Position numbers and translations under genes: made by a program
The notes under the pieces: model-generated
The model's database searches: none
Seen by the model: the letters and a program-made list of their open reading frames with translations, nothing else
What the model was told of the DNA's origin: nothing
Assembly: GCF_018446385.1 (NCBI RefSeq)
Contig: NW_024589899.1
Coordinates: 235,106-299,105 of the forward strand
Source of the DNA: Zingiber officinale
Lineage: Eukaryota; Streptophyta; Magnoliopsida; Zingiberales; Zingiberaceae
Length of the DNA stretch: 64,000 bases
Direction of reading: 5' to 3'
Shown: positions 22,128 to 33,749 of the stretch, piece by piece
Layout of the letters: every line of letters begins with the position of its first letter
Position numbering within the stretch: the first letter of the stretch is position 1

Positions 22128-23214
22128 ATGGCGTCGTCGGCACTGATCAGAATTATCTCCTTGGCGACTTGCTCCGTGGTGCTGGTCGTCGCCGCTGCCG
22201 GCAACTTCTACGAGGACGTCGACATCACTTGGGGCGACGGACGCGGCCAGATCCTCCGCCACGGCCGCCTCATCACCCTCTCCCTCGATAAGTACTCCGG
22301 CTCCGGCTTCCAGTCGAAGAACTACTACCTCTTCGGCCGCATGGACATGCAGATCAGGCTCATCTCCGGCGACTCCGCCGGCACTGTCACCACCTTCTAC
22401 GTACAATTACGATTCGCTTCGCCTCGTATATATAGTTCAGAATATTATATTCAATTCAAATAAATCGATCCATTACCATTTCATTTTGTAGCTGTCGTCG
22501 GACACACAGAATACAGAGCAAACGAGCACACACGACGAGATCGACTTCGAGTTCCTCGGCAATGCCAGTGGATCCCCTTACACTCTCCAGACCAACATCT
22601 ACACGCAGGGGATGGGCAACAGGGAGATGCAGTTCGAGCTCTGGTTCGATCCCACCAAGCACTTCCACACCTACTCCATCCTTTGGAACCCTAAACACAT
22701 CATGTGAGACGACATTCATATATCTACAGATTATTTCTCGCCAAGATTTGATTTTGACGGATCGAACACGAGAATGGAGGCTGAGGAGTTTGGATTTTCT
22801 CACCAAGATTTGATTTTGATGCATCGTTTCAGCTTTCTCGTGGATGGGACTCCCATAAGGGACTTCAGGAACATGGAGTCCAAGGGCGTGGCCTTTCCCG
22901 ACCAAAAGCCCATGAGGGTTTACTCCACCCTGTGGGACGGCGAGGACTGGGCGACCATGGGCGGCCGAGTGAAGACCGACTGGAGCAAGGAACCGTTCGT
23001 GGCGTCGTACCGGAACTTCACCGTGGACGCGTGCGTCGTCGTCGACGATGCGGATTCGCATTCGGGCTGCAATTCGAGCAATTTCGGGTGGTGGAACCAA
23101 GAGCTGGACTCAGAGAGCTGGAGGAAGATGAGGCGGGTGCAGAGGGGACACATGATATACAACTACTGTGACGATGCGAGCCGATTTCCTCAGGGACTCC
23201 CGCCGGAGTGTTGA
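22128..23214 (+). CDS. XTH: Xyloglucan endotransglucosylase/hydrolase (XTH)
   Basis: Three exons: 22128-22400, 22492-22703 and 22833-23214, joining to 288 aa, the usual XTH length. All splice sites are GT-AG and phases fit; the second junction splits an Ile codon. Residues 1-24 are a signal peptide. The GH16 active site [10 protein letters not shown] spans 105-114, with Glu107 as nucleophile and Glu111 as acid/base; the conserved N-glycosylation sequon NAS follows at 115. The C-terminal XET_C region has paired cysteines and the typical YNYC and PPEC motifs. The enzyme cuts and rejoins xyloglucan in the wall. A weak TATA-like CATAAATAC is near 22047. Intron 2 contains two copies of CAAGATTTGATTTTGA, one just before the acceptor. 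Confidence 0.95.
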
Positions 23215-23354
23215 GGGGGGTGGAGAGATCGATAGAGATCTTCTAATCAATTTTTTTATTTGTTCGTCGTGTGTGTTCATCTGAGGATGTGTTACACGTA
23301 CATCGCATTGCATTGCTGATGATGAATGGCGACGGATGAAAATTGAGCAAAGTT

Positions 23355-23355
<1 letters not shown>

Positions 23356-23381
<26 letters not shown>
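23356..23381. repeat. (TA)n microsatellite
   Basis: An uninterrupted alternating AT tract of about 26 bases lies ~140 bases downstream of the XTH stop, probably in or just past its 3' UTR. Confidence 0.9.
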
Positions 23382-23385
<4 letters not shown>

Positions 23386-23399
23386 GAAAACCCAAAATT

Positions 23400-23850
23400 A
23401 TTATTATTAGAGAAACTCTGGTTTCTCATGGGACGAAGGAGATGCCGAAGACAACACCGCCGACAATCACGATCGCCGGCGGCATGGTGTCATCAGTGCA
23501 CGAAGTGTAACAAGGGCGTTCCGCTCATCAATCAACGATCAATGCGCTGTGTGAGGGCCTGAAAAGCTCCTCTAGCCTTACCCGAACGCCCAGCACCAGC
23601 AGGCTGGTGTTCATCCTATGAGAGCTCGAACTCAAGGAGCTTCAATGCCCTCCACTCTTAGAAATTCTTCCTCCTTTTAAAGTTTTCATGGAAATTTCTC
23701 AATTTTTTATTTTTAGTCGGGTATCCCGTTCTTACGAGCAGACTAACCTCGAGATGGATAATCCAGTCCTACATTCCACCCGCTCTTGACATGGCGACCC
23801 GACATCACCGGTAGTTCATAAATATGTCATATGTGAAAATTGAACCTAAT
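23400..23850. other. Intergenic, no gene seen
   Basis: Mixed-composition DNA with no ORF of note. It may belong to the same old repeat as the direct repeat that follows at 23851, since both carry TE-like wording, but I see no defined ends. Confidence 0.4.
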
Positions 23851-24136
23851 TGTTTAGGAATGCATCATGTCTCTTACACCAAATCAAGTTCTGGACTAAC
23901 ACGGACGAAGTAAATCACAGGCGGTTACTAACCTTTAGAATAGTGACTAACACATAAGAGAGGTATTTATCTTGACTTTGTCGAGATTTGAAATACTTCA
24001 TGCGCTAGCCACTAGACCATCCCGAAGGATCTAGAGTCTGATGATGACAAAAGGCGAATATGCTTGTCCCAGCGCCCCTGCCAACACGCCCCAGGGCCAA
24101 CACAGAAGAGGTAAATCATGATGGCTACTAGCTTTT
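23851..24136. repeat. Left copy of a 286-bp direct repeat bounding the Tat block
   Basis: About 98% identical to 32287-32573. It begins TGTTTAGGAATGCATC and stops where the Tat LTR begins (TGATCCTG at 24138). The unit itself contains two related sub-blocks around GTAAATCA...TACTA...CTTT. Confidence 0.85.
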
Positions 24137-24137
24137 G

Positions 24138-25400
24138 TGATCCTGTCCGAAAGCTGAATCAACGGACGCTGGGCACGTGGTGCTCTCCAAGCTGCTGACG
24201 TAGATCTTCGGTTGATCGCAAGGTGCTCCGGCGAACCTGCACAGAAGTCAAGCCGGGAAGGAGTTCCCTGCGACGACCCTCCGACGTTCAAGTTAGGCAG
24301 GCGAAAAGCAAGAAGGTGGCTTTCAAGATCAGAGATTTTTCATCATACCTCCGGTGAAGTCTAAGGACTCTTATATAGAGCTATGGGAGCTTAGTGCACA
24401 TAAACCGAGGTGTACACGTGTCATATACCGTGCCGCAGCATGGACTTGTCAGAAGAGCATGTCTGACGTCATACTGCTACAGTCTGAGCGTCTCCGTGAT
24501 GGGACAACAGAACCCTTTGTCGTACGATACTGAGTATGACCTGGTCCTCAAACGTGCCTGTTGTCAGCAACAGGGGTTACTAAGATGACATACCCGCTGT
24601 CCCATACTTTTTACCTTCCGCTTCCCGGATCGGTCATCAAACCGCTCGACCAAACTATTCGCCTTTGGTCCGGCGTTGATGGTTGTCCGTCCGGGATGGT
24701 TTAGAGTCGTCGTCCGCTCGGCTCTCATAGCCTGACACCCTGGCCGAGCGGGCAGCCACTCAGCCTTTACTCCTGATTTGCAATGCGGCCGAGCGGACTA
24801 TCTGCTCGGCCATATGCTCTTTTTCCCTTCATTGGAAATTTGGGCTCACGGCCAGATGGTTGTTTTCTCGGATGAAGATCATTGCCTAGTATTCGGCCTG
24901 TCCCACCCGTTCATCGAGTCCATGGGGTTGACCTCCCTTTGACTGTTGACCTCCACGTATCGTTGACCTTGCCCTCATGAGGGCCCCCCGACCTTATCAC
25001 CGGATCACTTGCCTCCCCTTTAAGTCCAGTCGAAAGAGGCGTCAAAGTCGGACTGACTGGACTGCCGGTCTGACTGAGTGACGGCCACTATGCTGGGCCT
25101 GGGAAGGTTCCTCCGCTCGTCTTACCTTCTTCTTCATGCCCGTTCGGCGCTATCATGCTGACGCTTTCAGTATCCCCTCGGAATTCATGCCGAATCTTCT
25201 CCATTAACGCCAAGCACGAGCGCTGCGCGCGGTAAGGGGCGTTCATTAAATGCGCCCTATGTTCTGCTGACACGTGGCGCTCCCGCTGTTGTCAGCGTAC
25301 GGCGATGGCGTTACCTACGATGGGACAGCTGCCGTTTGAAATGAACGGCCCGATAACAGCTTCGTTTTTTGCGACCTGGATCTGACGGCTGAGGCTATTC
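24138..25400 (-). mobile_element. 3' LTR of truncated Tat-lineage element (inner end not certain)
   Basis: The plus-strand start TGATCCTGTCC follows the direct repeat exactly. A minus-strand TATA box (CTCTATATAAGAG, 24368-24380) sits in the position expected for LTR transcription towards lower coordinates. GC-rich throughout, with recurring GCTCGGCCGAGCGG words. I could not fix the inner boundary; a candidate is CCAACA at about 25405-25410. No second LTR exists at the other side of the block, so the 5' half of the element has been lost. Confidence 0.6.
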
Positions 25401-25411
25401 GGGGCCAACAC

Positions 25412-25418
25412 TATAAAG
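25412..25418 (+). promoter_or_regulatory. TATA box for the antisense ORF of the Tat element
   Basis: TATAAAG in CACTATAAAGCTC, followed ~30 bases later by a C/T-rich start region, 274 bases before the ORF's ATG at 25686. It points opposite to the element's own gag-pol direction. Confidence 0.5.
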
Positions 25419-25685
25419 CTCTCGATTTCTTCTCTCCGCCGCACTTCTGCTCCTTAGCGCTCCGAAGCCTTGTTGCTCTTTCTGCTTCGGCGACTTCATC
25501 TTTCGGCTCTTCAGTGACTTCACAGCCTCCTTCTACGATCATCCTTTCGCTAGTAAGCCTCCCTCACCCTTCATTCCATCATTCTCTTGCACTTTTCCTT
25601 AGCTATCCTTTCCATATTATCACCATATTTCATCGCTCGCTCTCTTGTTTCCTTTCCACCTTGCATTTCTTCCTTACTTTCGACC

Positions 25686-27873
25686 ATGGCTAGCACTTCT
25701 CAACCGACCGCCAACGCTCCTGGTCTTTGGTACATGACCATGGAGAGCCGGTTTGACGAGGAGGACGCCCTGCGCCTCGCTCGGACATATGAACTCCCTG
25801 CTGACCACCATATAGTATTAGCCACCCCCACCGACCGGCCTCATGGTCCGCCGCCCAACACCGTTCTCTTTTTCCGAGATCAATATTTGGCCGGGCTGCG
25901 CTTTCCTCCGCACCGGCTCCTCGTACAAGTGTGCAATTATTTCCGCATCCCGCTCGGCCAACTAGTTCCGAACTCCATTAGGCTGCTGAGCGGGTTGGTA
26001 ATTCTTTTTAAACTGAACGATATCCCACTGGACCCCCAAGTTTTCCACCACTTCTACTATCCGAAACAATCCGAGTGGGGCACTTTCATTTTCCAATCTA
26101 GGATAGGTTTTATTCTTTTCGATAACATGCCAAGCTCCAACAAGACTGGAAGGAACATTTCTTCTACTTGCGTTTTCCTGCGCTACCGGCTTTCCGTACC
26201 AAATGGCAGACGGCGGTACCAACACAACCGGAGCTCGGCAAGTTTAAGAGCGATCCGACCTATCTTCATGCAGCCAATCGGCTGGTCGGCCAGCGCTACC
26301 ATATCGATAAGCTGCTCCTTCCGGGAGTGCTATATATATTTGGCTTGTCCCCTGTCCAAGCCGACCTGCCTTGCAGCATGAGTAAGCATTCTTCTCGGTC
26401 TTTTTCCTTAGTTCTAACTGATTTATTCTTCGTTTCTGCAGCTGAAGTCATGTGGCGCGCAAAGGCTACTGAGCGACTTAAGTTGAGAGCTGCTGAGATT
26501 AAGGCGGCGAAGAATAAGGAGGTCGTCGAACGAGGGTTGGTCTTGACGGACTCGGCACCTGGAGGGGATGAGGGGACTCAGATTGCCCCTGAAGCCCTAA
26601 CTGCTTTTGCCTCTCTCGACGAGGTAGGGGGTGATATCGCATCCTCTGCTCAAGCCGAAGTAGAGGGCCGCTTGGTGGACGAGGCTCCTCTAGCGACTCG
26701 GAAACGCAGACGGCAAGAGCAAGCCTCTCAGCCGACCCATCCGATGAGCAGCGTTCCGAGCGGGGTGATGATGCTCCCGTGATCTCCGGGGCGGTTTCCA
26801 CAGAGAGCACCCCTACGCCGCTCGGCTCTCCCCGGGCTACCTCCGAGGTGCCGCCTACTATTCCTCCTCGGACCCTGCGTCACCTTAGGCGATTGGGCGA
26901 CCGTCCCTCCGCAATTGGCGAGTCGTCTGGCACAGCAGCTACCCCTCAAGATGATCCGAGCGGCCCGCGGGTGATAAAAACTGTTATGCGATTTTCGTCG
27001 GAGGAATATTTATTGGCTGCTGATCGGCCAATGGTTCCCGAATAGCAAATCACTCTCACAGGTCCCCTCGCCAAAGCCTGGGAGGACGCCCGGCTCCGCA
27101 TCGCTCTTATGACCCCCAGCCAACTAGGCGACAGCAATTTGCAGCAGGCGACTGGGGTATATCCTTTGTCTTGTTGGTTAATTTAGTTTAGCTTTTAACT
27201 TAATCACATTCGTTCACAGAACTGGGTGGAGTAGATCACCATCAGCAACCGCCTAGCCGAGCTGGAGGACGAGCTGAAAAAGCTCAAAACCTCGGGGGAA
27301 AGCAGAGAGTCTACGGCTGCTTTGGAGAAAGCCAAGAAGCTCTTGGAAGCCGAACGGAATAGATCTTCTGACTTGGCGAGTGAAGTGGCTCGGCTCGAGG
27401 TTCTGGTTAAGCAGCGCGATAAGGAAATAAAGCTCGCGACCAGACGGAAGCTCAAGGCCATCGACGATATGGACTTGATGAAGGTGGAAAATCGGGGGCT
27501 GGAACAACGCGTGAAGGACTTGGACGGCCTACTGACCACCAAACGGGAGAGCCGCTCGGCTGAACAAGCCAAATCTAAAGGGGATTTGAAAGATCTCCAG
27601 GCTGCTCTTGACGCTTCCCGAGCCACCCTCAAAGAATATTGAGATGAGGAGCCCGGCCGGTCGGCTGAAGTGCGAAAAGCTTTCGTCCGCTCGGACGAAT
27701 TTGGTGAAAAGTTCAGCGACAAGCTGTCTCTAACTTTTGAAGAGGCTATCAAAGTGGCGGTTGATTATTTCAACACTAAAGGCCACCTACCAGCCGAGCT
27801 GTCCGTCCCCCCCGAAGATCTGGCTGCCATGATGGGATCTATCCCTGACGCCCTTTTTAATTTCGATGAGTGA
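25686..27873 (+). pseudogene. Antisense ORF of Tat-lineage retrotransposon (putative gypsy-type transposon, Transposase_28-like), broken
   Basis: Plus strand, opposite to the integrase of the same element. The N-terminal part (25686-26380) has the family pattern FRDQYLAGLRFP, the region around QLVPNSIRLLSG, and SSNK; it belongs to the 'putative gypsy type transposon' family found in Tat elements. A one-base loss near 26145 shifts the frame. An intron 26382-26441 (GTAAGC...CTGCAG) is likely. The middle is Glu/Pro/Ser-rich with a further shift near 26780 and a TAG at ~27043. A second intron ends near 27221, followed by a long coiled coil (27250-27640) with stops at ~27232 and 27641, ending at 27873. 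Function of these antisense proteins is unknown. Confidence 0.7.
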
Positions 27874-28185
27874 GGAGTATTTAAACCATTTTTTGTACGC
27901 CCGTCGTTTGGCGTGAACACCTTTATTATTACTCTTTTGTCTGGTCATCGTTCGGCATGAATGAACTCTGTTTTTGCTTGTTATTTGCTTGCTAGACCGA
28001 TATTCATCCTTAGCCTTCGTTCCGATCATAATAATTTGTTCACAAGTATTCTTTATAAGGGAGCTGCTCGGCCGTACGACGACGTTACTCTTGCCTTAAT
28101 AGTAGGACCGGTTATGGATCGGTGCCTACGACCGGGTCGTACCATGCGAACAGCTATCCGTCCGGAGGCTTTTTAAATGGCGGCT

Positions 28186-28446
28186 CATCGCTCGAATTTT
28201 AACGTCGGGGCTAGACGGTCTTCCGGCAGGCGGGTTTATAGACGCCGGTTCGTCTCTCGATGTTTAACGTCAGAGCTCGACGGTCTTCCGGCCGGCGGGT
28301 TTATAGACGCTGGTTCGTCTCTCGATTTTTAATGTCGGAGCTCGACAGTCTTCCGGTCGGCGGGTTTATAGACGCTGGTTCGTCTCTCAATTTTTAACGT
28401 CGGAGCTCGACGGTCTTCCGGCCGGCGGGTTTATAGACGCCGGTTC
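28186..28446. repeat. 65-bp tandem array in Tat 3' region, left part
   Basis: TTTATAGACG recurs at 28235, 28300, 28365 and 28430, a strict 65-bp period. The unit contains AACGTCGGAGCTCGACGG and CTTCCGGCCGGCGGG. The array continues at 31128 after an inserted LTR. Tandem arrays in the region before the 3' LTR are known from Tat-lineage elements and can seed satellites. Confidence 0.9.
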
Positions 28447-31127
28447 TGTTGGTTGCTACTCGGAAAACCTAGAGGTTCCACTGTACAAAAATTTTGTACA
28501 AAGGTCTGAACCTTTTCCTAGCTACCATGTGTTCTTTTAAATTAAATTTTGGATCGCCTGCGGAACTTAACACGTTTGATCCAAAACTTAATCTATTTGT
28601 TCTTTTAGGTTTTGACTTGGATCTCCTGCGGAACTTTACACGTTTGATTCAAATCACCTAAGTTATTAATTCCATTAAATATTAATTTTCATAATTGGTT
28701 CCCAGTACTGACGTGGCGAGACACATGACCTTCTTGGATATGGGAACAACCACCACCGACTAGACAAAACCTTTTAAGGAAAGCTAATATTTAATTTCCT
28801 AAAATAACTTTAGGTTAACCGAAAAGGACAATCAAATCATAAGGAAAAGAAAAAACAAAAGAGCACAACATCGAAAAACATATTCGAAATACTAGAATCG
28901 TAAGCCTTTTGTATTTGGTATTATTTCCAAAAATAAGTAGTATGATGCGGAAAGAAAAATTACTAGTTATACCTTTTAGAAAACCTCTTGATCTTCTACC
29001 GTATTCCTCTTCTAACCTCGGACGTTGTGTGGGCAACGATCTTCCGAGATGAGAACCACCAAGCACCTTCTTCTTCCTTACAAGTTTCGGCCATCAAAAC
29101 TTCTCATAAGATGAAGAGGTTCGACCACCACCACCATGCTCCAAGGGATGCTAGAAAAGAGGCTTCTTTTCTCTCCTTCTTCTCCTTCTTAGATCCGGCC
29201 ACCAAAGCTATCTCCACCATGAGAAGGTTTCGGCCACACAAAGGAGAGGAGAGGAAAGAAAGGGCCGGCCACACCCAAGGAGAAAAGAGAGGAAAAATAG
29301 AATAGAGTTATTCACCATGAAGCCTCCTCTACCCCCTCTTTTATAATCCTTGGTCTTGGCAAATAAAGAAAATTTAATAAAAACTTCCTTAATTCTTTTG
29401 CCATTGAAAAAGAAAATTTATTTAATTAAAAATAATTTTCTTCTCATCAATTCATATGGCCGGCCATATTAAAGCTACAAACAAGGAGAATTTTAATTAA
29501 TTAAAACTTCCTAATTTGTCTCTAGAAATTTATAAAAAAAATTTCCAATAATTTTCATCCCTTCATGATTGGTTAATAAAAAGGAAATTTTATAAATTAA
29601 AATCTTTCTTTTAAACATGTGGATAAAAAGAAAGTTATCTCTAAAAATTAAAATCTCTTTTAATATACAAATAATGAAAGATATCAAATCTTTTCTTAAT
29701 CTCTTGTAGAAACTTATAAAAGAGAATATTTAATTTTTAAACTCTCTTTTAAATCATGAACATGGTTAAAAAGGAAAGTTTTCTTAAAATTTAAAATCCA
29801 CCTTTTAATCAACAAATAAGGAAAGATTTCAAATTTTAAACTCTCTTTTAAACATGTAGATGATTTACAAATAAGGAAAGTTTTTACCAAAAATTAAAAC
29901 TATCCTTTTAATCTACAAATAAGGAAAGAGATTAATCTCTTCTCTTAATCTTTTGTAGAAAGCCATAAAAGGAAATTTTTTATTTTTTTTAACTTTCTTT
30001 TAAAATCATGATATCCACATAAGAAATAATTTTAATAAAAAACCTTTTTAATATTCTAGTGGCTGGCCACCTAAGCTTGGGACCCAAGCTTTGGCCGACC
30101 ACCAACTTGGCTCATCCATTTGGTCTTGGCCGGCCCTAGCTTAGGTTCCAAGCTAGCTTGGTCGGCCCCATTGGATGGGTAAGAAGGTGGGTATGTGGTG
30201 GGTATAAATCTCTATATACAAGAGGCTACGATAGGGACCGAGATGAGGAATTGGTTTTGGTCTCCCGATGAAATTAAGCATCCCGTGTTCGCCCCGAACA
30301 CACAACTTAATTTCATCAATAATAATTCATTCCACTAAAGAACTATTATTGAACTACCGCACCAATCCCAAATTATATTTTTGGCTCCTTCTTATTATGA
30401 GTGTGTTAGTCTCCATGTGTTTAAGATAACAAATGTCCACTAATTAAGTAAGTTACTGACAACTCACTTAATTAATATCTAGCTCCAAGAGTAGTACCAC
30501 TCAACTTCATCGTCATGTCGGACTAAGTCCACCTGCAGAGTTTAACATGATAATCCTTATGAGCTCCTTTTGGGGACATTCTCAACCTAGATCACTAGGA
30601 CACAGTTTCCTTCTATAATCAACAACACACACTATAAGTGATATCATTTCCCAATTTATCAGGCTTATTGATTTATCGAACTAAATCTCACCCATTGATA
30701 AATTAAAGAAATAAATATCAAATATATGTGCTTGTTATTATATTAGGATTAAGAGCACACACTTCCATAATAACTGAGGTCTTTGTTCCTTTATAAAGTC
30801 AGTATAAAAGAAACGACCTCTAATGGTCCTACTCAATACACTCTAAGTGTACTAGTGTAATTATATAGTTAAGATAAACTAATACCTGATTACACTACGA
30901 CCTTTCAATGGTTTGTTCCTTCCCATTTTGGTCGTGAGCTACTGTTTATAATTTATAAGGTACTGATAACATGATCCTCTGTGTGTGACACCACACACCA
31001 TGTTATCTACAATATAAATTAATTGAACAACTACATTTATCATAAATGTAGACATTTGACCAATGTGATTCTTATTTCTAGATAAATGTTTATACCAAAA
31101 GCTAGACTTTTAGTATACATCCTAGCA
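28447..31127 (-). mobile_element. 2.68-kb solo LTR inserted in the 65-bp array
   Basis: Plus strand starts TGTTGGTTGC and ends ATCCTAGCA; the flanks are GGTTC on both sides (28442-28446 and 31128-31132), a perfect 5-bp target duplication, and the interrupted repeat unit resumes at once. No ORF with retroelement motifs and no internal direct repeat of the ends, so this is a solo LTR. Read on the minus strand it begins TGCTAGGATGTATAC, similar to long copia-type (Maximus/SIRE-like) LTRs as I remember them; that lineage is an inference and orientation follows from it. Confidence 0.75.
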
Positions 31128-31440
31128 GGTTCGCCTCTCGATTTTTAACGTCGGAGCTCGACGGTCTTCCGACCGACGGGTTTATAGACGCTGGTTCGTC
31201 TTTCGATTTTTAACGTCGGAGCTCGACGGTTTTCCGGCCGGCGGGTTTATAGACACCGGTTCGTCTCTCGATTTTTAACGTCGAAGCTCGACGGTCTTCC
31301 GGCGGGCGGGTTTATAGACGCCGGTTCGTCTCTCGATTTTTAACGTTGGAGCTCGACGGTCTTCCGGTCGGCGGGTTTATAGACGCCGGTTCATCTCTCG
31401 ATTTTTAACGTCGGAGCTCGACGGCCTTTAAGGCTAATTT
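31128..31440. repeat. 65-bp tandem array in Tat 3' region, right part
   Basis: TTTATAGACG-type anchors at 31181, 31246, 31311 and 31376 continue the same 65-bp period. Unit sequence is the same as at 28186-28446 with a few substitutions. Confidence 0.9.
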
Positions 31441-31549
31441 TAACACTGCCGTTCGGCGAAGCTATTTGACATCCTTTTATCATTTCTGCTTCCTGCGTTA
31501 CAAGGACATAGGTGACCAAAACATATATAAAATTACATCAGCGCACCTC

Positions 31550-32280
31550 TCACCCAGCTCGGTACGGCTGGAGATGATTCGCGCTCCAGGGTCGATCTAG
31601 CCGCTGTCCGTCTTCATCTTCCAAATAATATGCACCCGAGCGGAGCTTTTCGATGACTTTGAAGGGGCCCGCCCAAGGAACCTCCAGTTTGCCGACATCG
31701 CCGACCGGCTTTACTTTTTTCCAGACGAGGTCGCCGACTTGGAACGCTCTAGGGATCACGCGCCGGTTATAGTTCTGCTTCATTCTTTGCCGGTACGCCA
31801 TCAGCCGGACGGACGTCTTGGCTCGCTCCTCGTCGACCAAATCCAGCTCTATGTTCCTCCGCTCAGCGTTGCCATCATCATAGTTCTGGATCCGAACGGA
31901 CTCGACGCCGACTTCGACAGGAATAACCGCTTCGCCGCCGTACACCAGATGGACAGGCGTGACGCCCGTTCCTTCCTTTGGGGTCGTGCGGATGACCCAT
32001 AAGACGCCAGACACTTCATCCACCCAGCTTCCTCCCAAATGGTCGAGCCGAGCGCGCAGAATGCGAAGAATTTCCCGGTTGGCTACTTCGGCTTGACCAT
32101 TGCTTTGGGGATACGCCACAGACGTGAAGTGTTGCTCAATGCCGTAGCTTCTGCACCAATCTTCGAGCAACTTTCCCGCGAATTGCCGCCCATTATCAGA
32201 AACAAGTCGACGAGATATGCCGACACGCGAAATGCATTCGTATCCCGCGAAATGCATTCTACACCTGACGTGAAATAATG
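31550..32280 (-). pseudogene. Integrase C-terminal part of Tat-lineage Ty3/gypsy polyprotein, truncated
   Basis: About 240 codons on the minus strand ending in TGA-type stop after RPWSANHLQPYRAG. The second catalytic Asp (SDNGRQF) and the Glu (SNGQAEVANRE) of the DDE triad are visible at the expected spacing, followed by the usual EGTGVTPVHLVYG segment and the C-terminal FQVGDLVWKKV domain. The N-terminal half with the first Asp and zinc-binding HHCC, and all of gag, protease, RT and RNase H, are absent: the frame is cut near 32280, next to a 24-bp tandem duplication (CGCGAAATGCATTC twice), and the 287-bp repeat begins. Confidence 0.85.
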
Positions 32281-32286
32281 GCCTTG

Positions 32287-32573
32287 TGTTTAGGAATGCA
32301 TCATGTCTCTTACACCAAATCAAGTTCTGGACTAACACGGACGAAGTAAATCACAGGCGGCTACTAGCCTTTAGAATAGTGACTAACACATAAGAGAGGT
32401 ATTTATCTTGACTTTGTCGAGATTTGAAACACTTCATGCGCTAGCCACTAGACCATCCCGAGGGGATCTAGAGTCTGATGATGACAAAAGGCGAATATGC
32501 TTGTCCCAGCGCCCCTGCCAACACGCCCCAGGGCCAACACAGAAGAGGTAAATCATGATGACTACTAACTTTT
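32287..32573. repeat. Right copy of the direct repeat bounding the Tat block
   Basis: 287 bp, near identical to 23851-24136. Unlike the left copy it continues into unrelated DNA (AGAATAATGATTAATA...), which looks like the undisturbed locus. Confidence 0.85.
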
Positions 32574-33749
32574 AGAATAATGATTAATATATAAGGGAGA
32601 CATTTACCTTAGCTTTATCTCCATAAAAACTTCCATGAATGAACAAATGATGGTATGAAGTATTGAGGGGGCAAACTAGAACTCTTAGCAAGGGCTTTGG
32701 ATTTGGTCAACCGATATTTTAGCTTGACCAAGCCTTCCGCCCAATCTAACTTGCTCTTTTAGAGTTAAATTATCTCGTCGTTGAGTGAAAAATAGATTAA
32801 AAGAAAAACTAGTTTCAATAGAAAGGTGAAATAGTTGCACAATGCAAAATTCAAAGTAAATAAGTTGATTGATTATATATAATTAGACAAGAGATTCTTT
32901 GTTATATGCGTTCCACGTGCAAAGGAATGTAGATCTAGAGTCTAATTTGTATTAAAACTGATTGACAGGTGTGCAAACAAGAGTTTCGTGTGTCGAATGT
33001 CGTTCTCGTTGAATTGTCCAAGTAGTCCAACTCATATTTTGCCTAATATAATAGGTTAGCAGTGGTTATATAACTAATATTGGTCATTATTAATTGTGGT
33101 GAGTGGTGGTTGCATGATTAGTAGTGGTCACTAACTACTTTTACATAACTAGTAACAACCACTAATACATAGTTAGTGGCGGCCATTTACGGTGGTTATA
33201 TGAATATGGTAGTGGTCATTAATTGCAGTTATATAAATTCACACACACCTGCAATTCCTCTTCTTGGTTCTCTCTTTCTTCAACTTCTAATTCTTTTGCT
33301 TCTTCCATTGATCTTTCGTGATAATGTTTAGATACTGAATTCAATCTGCCATAATTAATATGTGCTTAATTGCTAAGAGTGGTTTAACTATTGCAACTTG
33401 AGAAATGGATCATCTATTTAAACTTCTCTGTTTACTTAATGATGGAAAACTGAAAGGGAAAAGAAGGACGAAGGAAAACAGATACGTAAGAGGGAGAAAT
33501 TAACAACAAAGTTGGGAGGGAAAGAAATCCTTCGGTGGCTCGTGATCTATCACTCGAGCTCAAGCATTCTCGGTGACTCGGTCCTTAATCACGACAGCTT
33601 TCTCCACCTCACCATGCCTCGCAGAAGGCGGAGGCAAAGGTTGGGGCATCTCTTTTCCTACTTGTTAGGGCTTTAGCTGTTGGATTTTATTTTACTATTC
33701 GATGGGCTTGTATGTATTTCTAACATGTGGATTTATGTCATTTAGGAAG
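32574..33749. other. Intergenic, no gene seen
   Basis: AT-rich. It includes a low-complexity stretch of AGTGG/TAGTGGT words at 33060-33240. No ORF or RNA gene that I can support. Confidence 0.5.

Noticed and set aside
28186-31440. Regular 65-bp repeats looked at as a CRISPR-like array
   Set aside because: Units are contiguous with no unique spacers, in a plant retrotransposon; no cas genes.
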